Source of the DNA: Corynebacterium sp. CNCTC7651
GTDB taxonomy: Bacteria; Actinomycetota; Actinomycetes; Mycobacteriales; Mycobacteriaceae
Reading direction: 5' to 3'
Length of the DNA stretch: 64,000 nt
Assembly: GCF_021496665.1 (NCBI RefSeq)
Contig: NZ_CP071246.1
Coordinates: forward strand, 930,001-994,000
Notes under the pieces: generated by a model
The model's database searches: none
What the model was told of the DNA's origin: nothing
What the model saw: only the letters and a program-made list of their open reading frames with translations
Shown here: in pieces, positions 29,039-37,126 of the stretch
Numbering within the stretch: the first letter of the stretch is position 1
Layout: each line of letters opens with the position of its first letter
Translations under genes and position numbers: made by a program

Positions 29039-29072
29039 CAGCAAGACTGCGAAAACGGTTTTGTGTCCTAAT

Positions 29073-29145
29073 GCCCCGTTCGTCTAGCGGCCTAGGACGT
29101 CGGCCTCTCACGCCGGTAACACGGGTTCAAATCCCGTACGGGGTA
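29073..29145 (+). tRNA. tRNA-Glu (anticodon CTC), copy 1
   Basis: 73-nt cloverleaf with acceptor GCCCCGT/ACGGGGT, anticodon loop CTCTCAC (anticodon CTC) and T loop TTCAAAT. It lies 34 bp after tRNA-Gln. It is identical to the copy at 31866-31938. Confidence 0.95.
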
Positions 29146-29153
29146 CAACGTTA

Positions 29154-29196
29154 AAAACCTCCGGAAATAACGCATAGTTACTCCGGAGGTTTTCGC
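29154..29196 (+). terminator. Terminator after the tRNA pair
   Basis: Perfect 12-bp inverted repeat (29154-29165 and 29182-29193) with an inner TAAC/GTTA stem. It ends in TTTT, 9 bp after tRNA-Glu. Confidence 0.85.
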
Positions 29197-29208
29197 TATG
29201 CTCGCTCC

Positions 29209-30492
29209 ATGCATACCTCAACTCGCCGCGGCCTCGCGCTGTGCACTGCCCTCGCCTGCGCCGCCGGTGCTGGGGGCGTAGCCGACCCCGTCGCCCAGGC
29301 CGCACCCGCCGCGCCCGCTGAGCCCGTCGCCAACACTGACACCGTCGCCAATGCGGGAGCCGTTGCCCAAGCTCGAACGATCAACGCCAAGGAACTCGGC
29401 CTTGTGCGCAACCCGGATAGGGTGTCGCTGAGCTCTCGCCTTGAGGGCGTGCGGTTGGACGCGATCCCCATCGTGCTCATCGGTGTGCTGATGAGCGGCA
29501 TTATCGGCCGCATCGCCTACGGCCAGTTCGCGTTTGAGACCAGTTCCCAAGCGTCCACCGCGCTGGGCTCCAGCCACCGCGTGGACAAGACCTTCCCGGC
29601 TGCGGACGCAGCACCGGCGCAGTTCCGCTCACTGACCCATATCCAGGACAACGTGTGGTCCCTCACCGTCTACTCGCCGTCCATGGATAAAGAGATTGTC
29701 AACGACATCATCCTGCCGCCGGGCGGCCCGGATAACACCCAGCCACGCCCCACGTATTACCTCCTCGGCGGCGCGGGCGGCGGCGAGAAGACGCCGTGGT
29801 GGAAGGATGGCGGCGCGGCTGAGTTCTTTGCGGGTAAGCAGGTGAACGTCGTCACGCCCAAGGGTTCCAAGGGCAACCACCAGGCCGACTGGATGGAGGA
29901 AGACCCGAAGCTGGGCACCAACAAGTGGACCACGTACATCACGAAGGAGCTTCCCCCGCTTATCGACGATATGTTCCACGGCACCGGCAAGGATGCCATC
30001 GCCGGGCTTTCCATGTCGGGCGGTCCGGCGCTGCGCATGGCGATGCTGGATGACCGCTTCATCGCCGCCGGCACCTACTCGTCCTGCCCGTCCACAACCG
30101 GGCTTGTGGGCCAGGCGTTCGCGTCCTCCGGCACCAGGTTCTACAAGGGCGATCCGAAGCGCATGTGGGGCGAACCGTGGAACCCGGCGTGGGCAGCGCA
30201 CTCAGCGGTGCTCAACGTGGAGGGGTTGAAAGGCAAGAAGGTCTTCCTCACCGCGTCGCGCGGCGTGCCGTCCGATACGGACGTTGAGGTGGAAGATTCG
30301 CCGAAGGCCCTCCTGGTGCCGGATGAGCAGCTCGCTTACACCTGCACGCTCCACTTCCTCAGCGAAGCCCGCGCTGCTGGGGTGGACGTGGAGTTCTACG
30401 AGTTCGAGGAGGGCACGCACACCTACGGGCTGTTCCGCCGGGAGCTGGTGGCCAGCTGGGAAACGCTGGGCGCGGCCCTGGGTGTGGAATAA
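29209..30492 (+). CDS. Secreted antigen-85/mycoloyltransferase-like esterase, copy 1
   Basis: Protein of 427 residues. A signal peptide (RRGLALCTALACAAGAGG ... AQA) is followed by a ~70-residue linker with a hydrophobic stretch (IPIVLIGVLMSGIIG), then an alpha/beta-hydrolase. The nucleophile elbow is GLSMSGGPAL (~residues 265-274). The acid lies probably in the ASRGVPSDTDVE region and the histidine in FEEGTHTYGLF. The family includes the corynomycolate transferases that build trehalose and cell-wall mycolates; actual transferase activity is inferred. TATGCT (29197-29202) gives a leaderless start. Copy 2 follows 11 bp later. Confidence 0.82.
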   Translation: MHTSTRRGLALCTALACAAGAGGVADPVAQAAPAAPAEPVANTDTVANAGAVAQARTINAKELGLVRNPDRVSLSSRLEGVRLDAIPIVLIGVLMSGIIGRIAYGQFAFETSSQASTALGSSHRVDKTFPAADAAPAQFRSLTHIQDNVWSLTVYSPSMDKEIVNDIILPPGGPDNTQPRPTYYLLGGAGGGEKTPWWKDGGAAEFFAGKQVNVVTPKGSKGNHQADWMEEDPKLGTNKWTTYITKELPPLIDDMFHGTGKDAIAGLSMSGGPALRMAMLDDRFIAAGTYSSCPSTTGLVGQAFASSGTRFYKGDPKRMWGEPWNPAWAAHSAVLNVEGLKGKKVFLTASRGVPSDTDVEVEDSPKALLVPDEQLAYTCTLHFLSEARAAGVDVEFYEFEEGTHTYGLFRRELVASWETLGAALGVE

Positions 30493-30503
30493 CGCGGATC
30501 ACC

Positions 30504-31784
30504 ATGTCGCGCCCGTTGTCTTCGTTGATGAGTTCGCTGTCGTCGGTGAACCCGCTGTCCTCCGTCTTCACCGGCCAACCCAGCAGGTCCGGGTCGAGCA
30601 TCCTGGACGCGCTGAGCGTGCCGGGGGCTGCCTCGAGTCTGCTCTCCAGCACCTCCATCTTCGCCATCCCCGCGCTGGTGCTGGCCATTCTAGGCGGGGG
30701 AATATTCGGTTCCTCGATGTATGAGGGCGTGGGCAGCTCCGGCGCCGCCGCGAGTTCCGGGTTGACTGACGCCAGCCCCACCTTCCCGGACCCGGACGCG
30801 CCGCCGGCGGAGTTCCGCGGCATCAAGCACATTGAGAACGATGTGTACGAGGTCACCGTGTGGTCGCCCTCGATGCGCCGGGAGGTGCGCAACGAGGTCA
30901 TCCTGCCCGGCGGGCCGGATAACACGACCCCGCGGCCGACGTTTTACCTGCTCATGGGTGCAGATGGCGCGGCGAACGGCTGGTCGTGGCGCAACTCCTC
31001 GAAGTACCAGGAGTTCTTCCAGGACAAGCTGGTCAACGTGGTCACCCCGATCGGCTCGGTGTCCTCCATGCAGGCGGACTGGTACCGGGACGACCCGAAG
31101 ACGGGCACGAACAAATGGCTGACCTACTTCACGCGCGAGCTGCCGCCGCTGATGGATGAGCTCTTCCACGGCACGGGCCGCGATGCCATCGCCGGCATCT
31201 CCATGTCTGGCGGCCCAGCTATCAACATCGCCAGCCAGGATCCGCAGCGGTTCGTAGCCGCGGCCTCCTACTCCGGCTGCCCGGCGACAAGCGGCGCGGT
31301 CGGCGGCATCTACACCTCGTCCGCGCTGAAGATGAATGGCGCGGACCCGGTGCGCATGTGGGGGCTGCCCGGCAACGAGGCGTGGACGGCGCACTCGCCG
31401 GTGCTCAACCTCGACGCGCTGCGGGGCACGGCACTGTTCGTGTCCTCCGCGCAGGGTGTGCCGGGAGCGATTGACGCGTCGAAGCATTCGTCGGAACGCA
31501 TTGGCCCGCCGGTGGTCATCGAAGCCGCTTCCTACGCGTGCTCGAAGTACTTCGTGGACCAAGCGCGGCAGGCGGGGCTGGACGTAGAGTGGTTCGAGCT
31601 GGTCGAAGGTACGCACAGCTGGGGGCTCTTTGAAAAGTCGATGCGGGAGAGCTGGCGCGTGATCGGGCCGGCGCTCGGTGTGCAGGCGTTCCAGCGCTCA
31701 ACACCCGTGACTTCCGCGCCGGCGACGACAGAGGCGCCTCAGCCCCTGGCGCGCAAAGGCTCCCCGGCGGGGAGTTCGAAATAG
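30504..31784 (+). CDS. Antigen-85/mycoloyltransferase-like esterase, copy 2
   Basis: Paralogue of the preceding gene, 426 residues. Shared blocks: AEFRGIKHIENDVYEVTVWS, LPGGPDNTTPRPTFYLL, NKWLTYFTRELPPLMDELFH, nucleophile elbow GISMSGGPAI, and VEGTHSWGLFEKSM with the likely catalytic histidine. It differs at the N-terminus: no classical signal peptide, but a ~50-residue Ser/Leu-rich start and one hydrophobic helix (FAIPALVLAILGGGIFG, ~53-69) that may anchor it with the enzyme outside. A Ser/Pro/Thr-rich tail ends it. It probably forms an operon with copy 1. Confidence 0.8.
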   Translation: MSRPLSSLMSSLSSVNPLSSVFTGQPSRSGSSILDALSVPGAASSLLSSTSIFAIPALVLAILGGGIFGSSMYEGVGSSGAAASSGLTDASPTFPDPDAPPAEFRGIKHIENDVYEVTVWSPSMRREVRNEVILPGGPDNTTPRPTFYLLMGADGAANGWSWRNSSKYQEFFQDKLVNVVTPIGSVSSMQADWYRDDPKTGTNKWLTYFTRELPPLMDELFHGTGRDAIAGISMSGGPAINIASQDPQRFVAAASYSGCPATSGAVGGIYTSSALKMNGADPVRMWGLPGNEAWTAHSPVLNLDALRGTALFVSSAQGVPGAIDASKHSSERIGPPVVIEAASYACSKYFVDQARQAGLDVEWFELVEGTHSWGLFEKSMRESWRVIGPALGVQAFQRSTPVTSAPATTEAPQPLARKGSPAGSSK

Positions 31785-31865
31785 CCCAATGCCGGTCTGC
31801 ACCTGCGGATTTGTGCGCTGCAGCTTGCGTCCCCTATTGTAAACAAGTCGCAAAAACGCGAGCGC

Positions 31866-31938
31866 GCCCCGTTCGTCTAGCGGCCTAGGACGTCGGCCTC
31901 TCACGCCGGTAACACGGGTTCAAATCCCGTACGGGGTA
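31866..31938 (+). tRNA. tRNA-Glu (anticodon CTC), copy 2
   Basis: Identical over all 73 nt to the gene at 29073-29145, with anticodon CTC. The two copies bracket the tandem esterase genes. Confidence 0.95.
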
Positions 31939-31946
31939 CCACACAA

Positions 31947-31970
31947 GCCCTCGGTCTTCGGGCCGGGGGC
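31947..31970 (+). terminator. Terminator after second tRNA-Glu
   Basis: 8-bp GC stem (31947-31954 with 31963-31970, one G-U pair), followed by ATTGTGCTGT. Confidence 0.55.
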
Positions 31971-32028
31971 ATTGTGCTGTGCCGGCGGCTCGCCCCCCGC
32001 CGAGCCAAACCCCGCTACCATCGCGGGT

Positions 32029-32784
32029 GTGAACATCCAGCGCCTCCTCGCCGCCGCCGTGCTCGCGGCCGGCGCCGCGTCTTTCGCAGCCTGCTCCTCG
32101 CAGTCCACCACGTCGAGCATGCCCGAACCCGCCACCAGCGCGGGCACTGCCGCCGCGACCTCATCTGCCGCAGCGTCAACTGCGTCCGCTGCGTCCTCGT
32201 CCGAATCGCCCGCCGTATCCACCACGGTATCCACCGTGACCGAGACGGTTGCCCCGACTTCCCCCGCGCGGGGTGGGGGCGGGGCGGCTGGGAGGGGAGC
32301 GTCGTCAAGCGGGGTGCCCGGAGCCCCGCTGGCGTACCCGGGTGCCGGCGGCCCGGTGCCGGCGAACGCCCGGCCAGTGAAGTCGGTGCAGTACATCGAC
32401 TTCCTCGGCCGCGAACTGGCAATGTTCGTGACCCCGAGCGGCAACATTGGTTGCGAGCTGTCGCCGGAGGGTGCGGACCCGATGCTGCACTGCGGGGTGG
32501 AGTCCTACCAGCGCGACGGCATGCTGGGGTACGACCAAGCAGGCTGGCCAAAATGGTTCATTGACGTGCGCGAGCACAACTCCTTTGCCAAGGGGGATGT
32601 GCCGCTGTACATGGAGGGGCGCCTCGGCCAGGGCGGCATTATCGCGCCGGAGGTGGTGCCGTACGGGACGGTGGTGCACAACGGCCCGCTGGTGTGCGCG
32701 GTGGAAGAGACTGGCGTGACGTGCTGGGACGCGAGCACCGGCCGCGGCGCGTGGATGGCCAGGGAGGGCGTGACCTTCTTCTAG
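32029..32784 (+). CDS. Lipoprotein with a TPSGNIGC-type C-terminal domain
   Basis: Protein of 251 residues. It has a lipoprotein-like signal (NIQRLLAAAVLAAGAASFAAC), a ~60-residue Ser/Thr/Ala linker, and a C-terminal domain with FVTPSGNIGCELS, MLHCGVESY and VEETGVTCWD. The conserved glycines and paired cysteines resemble the DUF6636 family; no function is known. I choose GTG 32029, where TACCAT (32016-32021) lies 7 nt upstream and the signal peptide begins; the frame is open further upstream. The following SbnA-like gene has its own leaderless promoter, so linkage is not certain. Confidence 0.7.
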   Translation: MNIQRLLAAAVLAAGAASFAACSSQSTTSSMPEPATSAGTAAATSSAAASTASAASSSESPAVSTTVSTVTETVAPTSPARGGGGAAGRGASSSGVPGAPLAYPGAGGPVPANARPVKSVQYIDFLGRELAMFVTPSGNIGCELSPEGADPMLHCGVESYQRDGMLGYDQAGWPKWFIDVREHNSFAKGDVPLYMEGRLGQGGIIAPEVVPYGTVVHNGPLVCAVEETGVTCWDASTGRGAWMAREGVTFF

Positions 32785-32820
32785 CGCGGCCCGTTCAAAC
32801 TTTCGCATAAGCTGGGTTGC

Positions 32821-33828
32821 ATGAGTTTTGACGGCCCAGTATCCACGGCACCCGACCATGCAGTGGGCGGTGTGCTCGGCGCGATCGGCCACACCCCGCT
32901 CGTTGACCTCTCGCGCGGCTTCACCACCGCCGGCAAAAGCACGAGCGTGTGGGGGAAGCTCGAATCCTTCAACCCCGGCGGCAGCGCAAAAGACCGCACT
33001 GCCCGCGCGCTCGTTGCAGATGCCACGCAGCGCGGCCTGCTCTACCCCGGCGCGGTGGCCGTGGAATCCTCCAGCGGCAACTTAGGTGTCGCCCTCGCGC
33101 GTGAAGCTGTCGCTGGCGGGTGGGAATTCCACTGCGTGGTGGACGTGCGCACAAACGCCGCCACGCTGCGCATGATCGAAGCGCTGGGCGCCACCCTCCA
33201 CCCGGTGACGGAGCCGGACCCGGCCACCGGCGACTGGTTGGCGGCGCGCCGGTCAAAGGTCGCGGAGCTGAAGGAGGAGCTCGGCGCCGTGAACCTGGAC
33301 CAATACTCCAACCGCGCGGCGTTTGACGCCCACAATTTCGGCACGATGGCGGAGATTGTGGACCAGCTCGGCCACGCGCCGGAGGTCCTGGTGATTGCGG
33401 TGAGCACCACCGGCACCATCGGTGGCTGCCAGCGCCACATTGAGGAGCACGGCTTCACCACCAAGCTCGTTGCGGTGGATGCGCAGGGCTCCGTGCTTTT
33501 CGACGGTTCCCGTGGCCAGCGCATTCTCCCCGGCTACGGCGCCGGCGTAGTACCGGACTTGTCGCGGGAGGTGCACCCGGACCGGGTGATCCGCGTTGAG
33601 GCTGCCGATGCCGTGCACGCCGCCCGCGATCTCGCCCGGTCTACCGGCTTCGTCCCAGGAGCTTCGGGCGGCGCGGTGGCGCACGCAGTGCACCAGCTGG
33701 TTGCCGAGGAAGCACACAGCGAGATTGTGGCCATCTTCCACGACGACGGACGCGCGTACCTGGACACCGTGTACAACGACGAGTGGGTCGCGGACAAGCT
33801 CGGGGACAAGCTGGGAACGGAGGCGTAG
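32821..33828 (+). CDS. SbnA-like PLP-dependent synthase (cysteine synthase fold)
   Basis: Fold-II PLP enzyme of 335 residues. The PLP lysine is in LESFNPGGSAKDRTA (K57), the substrate loop is ESSSGNLGVALA and the phosphate loop STTGTIGGC. Overall it fits SbnA, which joins O-phosphoserine and glutamate into the precursor of 2,3-diaminopropionate in staphyloferrin B synthesis, better than CysK. TAAGCT (32808-32813) lies 7 nt before the ATG. The next gene starts 4 bp after its stop and encodes an FAD/NAD(P)-binding plus PLP-decarboxylase fusion, so the two very likely act in one pathway. The product is unknown. Confidence 0.82.
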   Translation: MSFDGPVSTAPDHAVGGVLGAIGHTPLVDLSRGFTTAGKSTSVWGKLESFNPGGSAKDRTARALVADATQRGLLYPGAVAVESSSGNLGVALAREAVAGGWEFHCVVDVRTNAATLRMIEALGATLHPVTEPDPATGDWLAARRSKVAELKEELGAVNLDQYSNRAAFDAHNFGTMAEIVDQLGHAPEVLVIAVSTTGTIGGCQRHIEEHGFTTKLVAVDAQGSVLFDGSRGQRILPGYGAGVVPDLSREVHPDRVIRVEAADAVHAARDLARSTGFVPGASGGAVAHAVHQLVAEEAHSEIVAIFHDDGRAYLDTVYNDEWVADKLGDKLGTEA

Positions 33829-33832
33829 CAGC

Positions 33833-36703
33833 ATGAAGGTAGCCATCATCGGTGCGGGCCCCCGCGGTTTGTGGGCGGCGGAAGCGCTCATGGAGCGCGC
33901 CCGGCAGCGCGGCGCGGCAATCGATCTCACGGTGTTCAACGATGCTCCGCTCACGGAAGTGTCCGCCCGCGGGGCGTTCCAGCCCGGGCTTCCGGATCGG
34001 TGGTTGATCAACGCGCCGAAATCGATCGTCGAAACGCAACTGGGGGCGCTGGACCCGCAGGACGCGCTCGGCGGGAAGTTCGTGCCGCGCAACGCGGTGG
34101 GACGCCACCTCGCGGCATCCTGGGAGGCTTTTGCGGAGCACCTGCCGCCGCAGTGCAGCGCGGACTTCCGCACGCTCGACGTCACGGACGTAGTGCCCGT
34201 CGACGGCGGGGTAGACGTGCACGGGGAGCGTTTCGGCGAGGCTCTCATCACTACCGGCCATGCGCACACGTGGCCAGGGTCGTTGGCCGGCAAGGACATC
34301 GCTGGGCTGCCTGTGATCGCGCCGGCGTACCCGGCGAGCCAACTGGACGCGGTGGGGGAGGACGATGTCGCCCTCGTGCGCGGCGCCGCTCTGACTTTCA
34401 TCGACGTCGTGCGCTACGCCAAAGCACGCGTGTTCTACCCGGTCACGCGCTCCGGGCGGTTCATGGAGGTCAAGGGCTACCTGGGCGGGGAGCAGGCGCG
34501 CCGGGCGGCACCCGCGATCGAGCGTGCTTCCCGTGCAATCGAGCGCTGCGGCGGCCTTGAAGAGCTCAAGGACATCCTGGCCGAATGCGCGTTCGCCGTC
34601 TTGGGGGCCGCTGAGGGGGAAGGCACCGAGGCGGATGTCCGCGCGGTGTTGGACGGCTCCGACTTCACGGGCGACCCGGTTGCGGAGCTGCGGTTGTCGC
34701 TGGCCGCGGCGGAGGGAACGCGGCCGCTCACTCCCGCACTCGCGGTGGGGATCGCCTTCCGCGAGACGTATGATGCGCTGGTCAGACGAGCGTCGTTCGG
34801 CGGCCGCTCGACCCTCGGCGCTGCGAAGTTCGACGCATTCACCCGCACCATGGAGCGCGTCGCGTTCGGCCCGCCGCCGGAGTCCGCGCGCGAGGTGCTC
34901 GAGCTTGTCGACGCTCACCGCATCCGCCCCGACCTCATGTCCCGCGGCAACGAAGACCTGGCCGCGTTGGCCGAGGAGGTCGGTGCCACCGTGGTCATCG
35001 ATTCTGTCATCGCCCCGCCCGGCGTGGTGGAGGGGACGCTGGTGGGCCGGCTGGTGGAGCAAGGCATCGGCCAGCGCTTTGCAGACACGAACGCCCTGCA
35101 CGTTGAGCGCGACGGCACTTTGGTTGGGCAAAAGCACATCGCCGCCGCCGGCCGCATGAATGAGGGCCTGATCCTGGGGCACGACACGCTGCGCCGCTCA
35201 GAGCACGACGTGGTTGACCAGTGGGCCGACCGTGTCAGCCGCGCCGCGATGGCGGATCCGGAGCGCGTGCACGGCATGCCGCCGCTGGAGCCGAAGCGTT
35301 TCGTATGGTCCGATGCCCTGCTGGGCGATCCTTCGGCGTGCCGCGACCTCATCGACGCCTATGGCAGCCCCGTCAACGTGCTCAATCCTTCGCCGATGGC
35401 CGCGAACATCGCAGAGCTCGTCGATGCCGGTGCGGCCGCAGGCGTGGAGACGAAGGTGTTCTACGCCCGCAAGGCTAACAAGGCGCTCCTGTTCGCCGAC
35501 ACCGCCCGCGACACCGGCAACGGCGTGGACGTGGCCAGCGAGAACGAATTGCGCCAGGTCCTCGCACGCGACGTGCCGGGGGACCGGATCATCCTCTCCG
35601 CGGCGATTAAGCCGGACGCGCTGCTGCAGCTGGCCATCGACAATGGTGTGGTCATCTCCGCGGACAGCCGCGCAGAATACGACCGCATCGCACGCCTGGC
35701 CGAGGCCACGAGCTCCGCGGCCCCGGCGGGCACGGTTGCCAAGGTCGCCCCGCGTCTCGCGCCGGATCCCGCCACAATGCCGCCGACCCGGTTCGGCGAG
35801 CGCCTCGAAGCGTGGGCAGAGCACCTCGCCGTGCCTAACGACCACGTCCGCGTCGTCGGCGTGCACGCGCACCTCCACGGTTACGCCGCCGCAGACCGTT
35901 CGGCCGCGCTCACGGAGTGCATGGCGCTCATCGACCGCCTGGTTGCCGCCGGCCACGCACCCGAATTCATCGACATCGGCGGCGGCGTGCCCATGCGCTA
36001 CCTCGAGCACGAGCACCAGTGGCGCGCTTACCAGCACGCCATCGCGCAGCAACGCGCCGGCTACGCCACGCCGTTCACCTGGAAGTCAGACCCGCTCACC
36101 AACACCTACCCCTACTGGCAGGAACCTACCCGCGGTACCTGGCTCACTGAGGTCCTCGCAGGAGGCGTCGGCGACGGCCTGCGCGAGCGCGGCTTGCGAC
36201 TCCACCTCGAGCCGGGGCGCTCGCTTCTCGACGGCTGCGGCATGATCCTCGCTGAAGTCGCCTTCGTGAAAACCCGCTCCGACGGCCTGCCGCTTGTTGG
36301 CCTGGCCATGAACCGCACCCAGTGCCGCACGACGTCCGACGATTACCTCACCGACCCGTTCCTCATCGAAACCGGCACAACCGGTACTGCTGGCACTGCT
36401 GGTACTGCTGGTACTGCCACCGCGGTCGGTGCCAGCGGTGCAGCCAACTGTGACCGCCCCGGCGAGCTTGAGGCGTACCTTGTCGGCGCCTATTGCATCG
36501 AGGATGAGCTGATCCTGCGCCGCAAGATCCGCTTCCCCCGTGGTGTGGTGCCCGGCGACATTGTGGCTATCCCCAACGCAGCCGGCTACTTCATGCACAT
36601 CCTGGAAAGCTCGTCGCACCAGATCCCGCTAGCCAAGAACGTGGTGTGGGAGCCGGGTCAAAAAGACGCGGGTACAGCCCGCCTAGATGACATCGACGCG
36701 TAG
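33833..36703 (+). CDS. FAD/NAD(P)-binding protein fused to a fold-III PLP decarboxylase
   Basis: One uninterrupted 956-residue ORF with two modules. Residues 1-~470 form an FAD/NAD(P)-binding protein: VAIIGAGPRGLWAAEAL at 3-19, LTEVSARGAFQPGLPDRWLI and later IAAAGRMNEGLILGHDTLRR. Residues ~490-956 form a fold-III PLP enzyme of the ornithine/diaminopimelate decarboxylase group (Y4yA-like): FYARKANKALLF with Lys547 as the PLP lysine, GVHAHLHG (~676-683), DIGGGVPM (714-721), EPGRSLLDG (793-801) and GAYCIEDE with Cys888. A Gly-Thr-Ala repeat lies at ~848-863. It starts 4 bp after the SbnA-like gene. The substrate is unknown; siderophore- or polyamine-type chemistry is inference. Confidence 0.82.
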   Translation: MKVAIIGAGPRGLWAAEALMERARQRGAAIDLTVFNDAPLTEVSARGAFQPGLPDRWLINAPKSIVETQLGALDPQDALGGKFVPRNAVGRHLAASWEAFAEHLPPQCSADFRTLDVTDVVPVDGGVDVHGERFGEALITTGHAHTWPGSLAGKDIAGLPVIAPAYPASQLDAVGEDDVALVRGAALTFIDVVRYAKARVFYPVTRSGRFMEVKGYLGGEQARRAAPAIERASRAIERCGGLEELKDILAECAFAVLGAAEGEGTEADVRAVLDGSDFTGDPVAELRLSLAAAEGTRPLTPALAVGIAFRETYDALVRRASFGGRSTLGAAKFDAFTRTMERVAFGPPPESAREVLELVDAHRIRPDLMSRGNEDLAALAEEVGATVVIDSVIAPPGVVEGTLVGRLVEQGIGQRFADTNALHVERDGTLVGQKHIAAAGRMNEGLILGHDTLRRSEHDVVDQWADRVSRAAMADPERVHGMPPLEPKRFVWSDALLGDPSACRDLIDAYGSPVNVLNPSPMAANIAELVDAGAAAGVETKVFYARKANKALLFADTARDTGNGVDVASENELRQVLARDVPGDRIILSAAIKPDALLQLAIDNGVVISADSRAEYDRIARLAEATSSAAPAGTVAKVAPRLAPDPATMPPTRFGERLEAWAEHLAVPNDHVRVVGVHAHLHGYAAADRSAALTECMALIDRLVAAGHAPEFIDIGGGVPMRYLEHEHQWRAYQHAIAQQRAGYATPFTWKSDPLTNTYPYWQEPTRGTWLTEVLAGGVGDGLRERGLRLHLEPGRSLLDGCGMILAEVAFVKTRSDGLPLVGLAMNRTQCRTTSDDYLTDPFLIETGTTGTAGTAGTAGTATAVGASGAANCDRPGELEAYLVGAYCIEDELILRRKIRFPRGVVPGDIVAIPNAAGYFMHILESSSHQIPLAKNVVWEPGQKDAGTARLDDIDA
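36371..36413. repeat. Short tandem repeat (ACTGCTGGT) inside the fusion gene
   Basis: Several copies of a 9-bp unit encode the Gly-Thr-Ala-Gly-Thr-Ala run at residues ~850-862 of the decarboxylase module. Unit changes would keep the frame. Confidence 0.8.
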
Positions 36704-36746
36704 CCAGCCCGGCGACGCTGGCCGCGCCTCGATGACATCGACGCGT
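36686..36746. repeat. 16-bp direct repeat at the 3' end of the fusion gene
   Basis: GATGACATCGACGCGT occurs at 36686-36701 (last codons and stop) and again at 36731-36746, just past the gene, with similar flanks. It looks like a small duplication. Confidence 0.8.
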
Positions 36747-36809
36747 CTCCTCCACGTTCGGGTGCCTCGTGCTGCGGAGCCGCGGTATCCGCGCACGGCC
36801 AACTGTTTA

Positions 36810-36851
36810 GGTCGATGTGTTCAGGTCGATGTGTTCAGGTCGATGTGTTCA
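36810..36851. repeat. Three-copy 14-bp tandem repeat
   Basis: GGTCGATGTGTTCA is repeated perfectly at 36810, 36824 and 36838. It sits in the 423-bp gene-free stretch 36704-37126, which also holds the inverted repeat at 36848-36974 and the TTGACCTGC repeats. Confidence 0.92.
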
Positions 36852-36974
36852 GGGGCATAACCGCTGGCCACACGCTTCCTAGTCGCCTGTCTAAGAAAAC
36901 TTGCATAAAATCTTGACCTGCAATTATCGACTTAAACACATGCCCCTGAGTTGACCTGCGGTTATGCCCCTGAA
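36848..36974. repeat. 16-bp inverted repeat with internal TTGACCTGC repeats
   Basis: TTCAGGGGCATAACCG at 36848-36863 is perfectly complementary to 36959-36974. Between and beyond them TTGACCTGC occurs about three times (near 36913, 36951 and 36987), twice followed by a TTAT-like tail. The stretch is AT-richer than its surroundings. Mobile-element remnant, operator or RNA structure are all possible. Confidence 0.8.
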
Positions 36975-37126
36975 GGTGCCCTCGTCTTGACCTGCAGGTT
37001 TATCGCTCCAGCGGGGCTTGCACTCGCCGCGCGGCCAGCGCGGCGACCAGCGCGTGGCGGAGGCGCGCCGCCGCCGGTACCCGGGCGGACCGGGCACCGC
37101 GCGGGCGGGGCTAGAAACTGCCGAAA

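Noticed and set aside
29073..31938. att sites of an integrated element formed by the two tRNA-Glu copies
   Set aside because: Both copies are complete tRNAs, no integrase lies between them, and the enclosed genes look like core envelope genes. A duplicated tRNA is simpler.
33596..33832. 79-codon N-terminal extension of the fusion protein
   Set aside because: It lies inside the SbnA-like gene in another frame; the Rossmann start MKVAIIGAGPRG at 33833 is the natural N-terminus.
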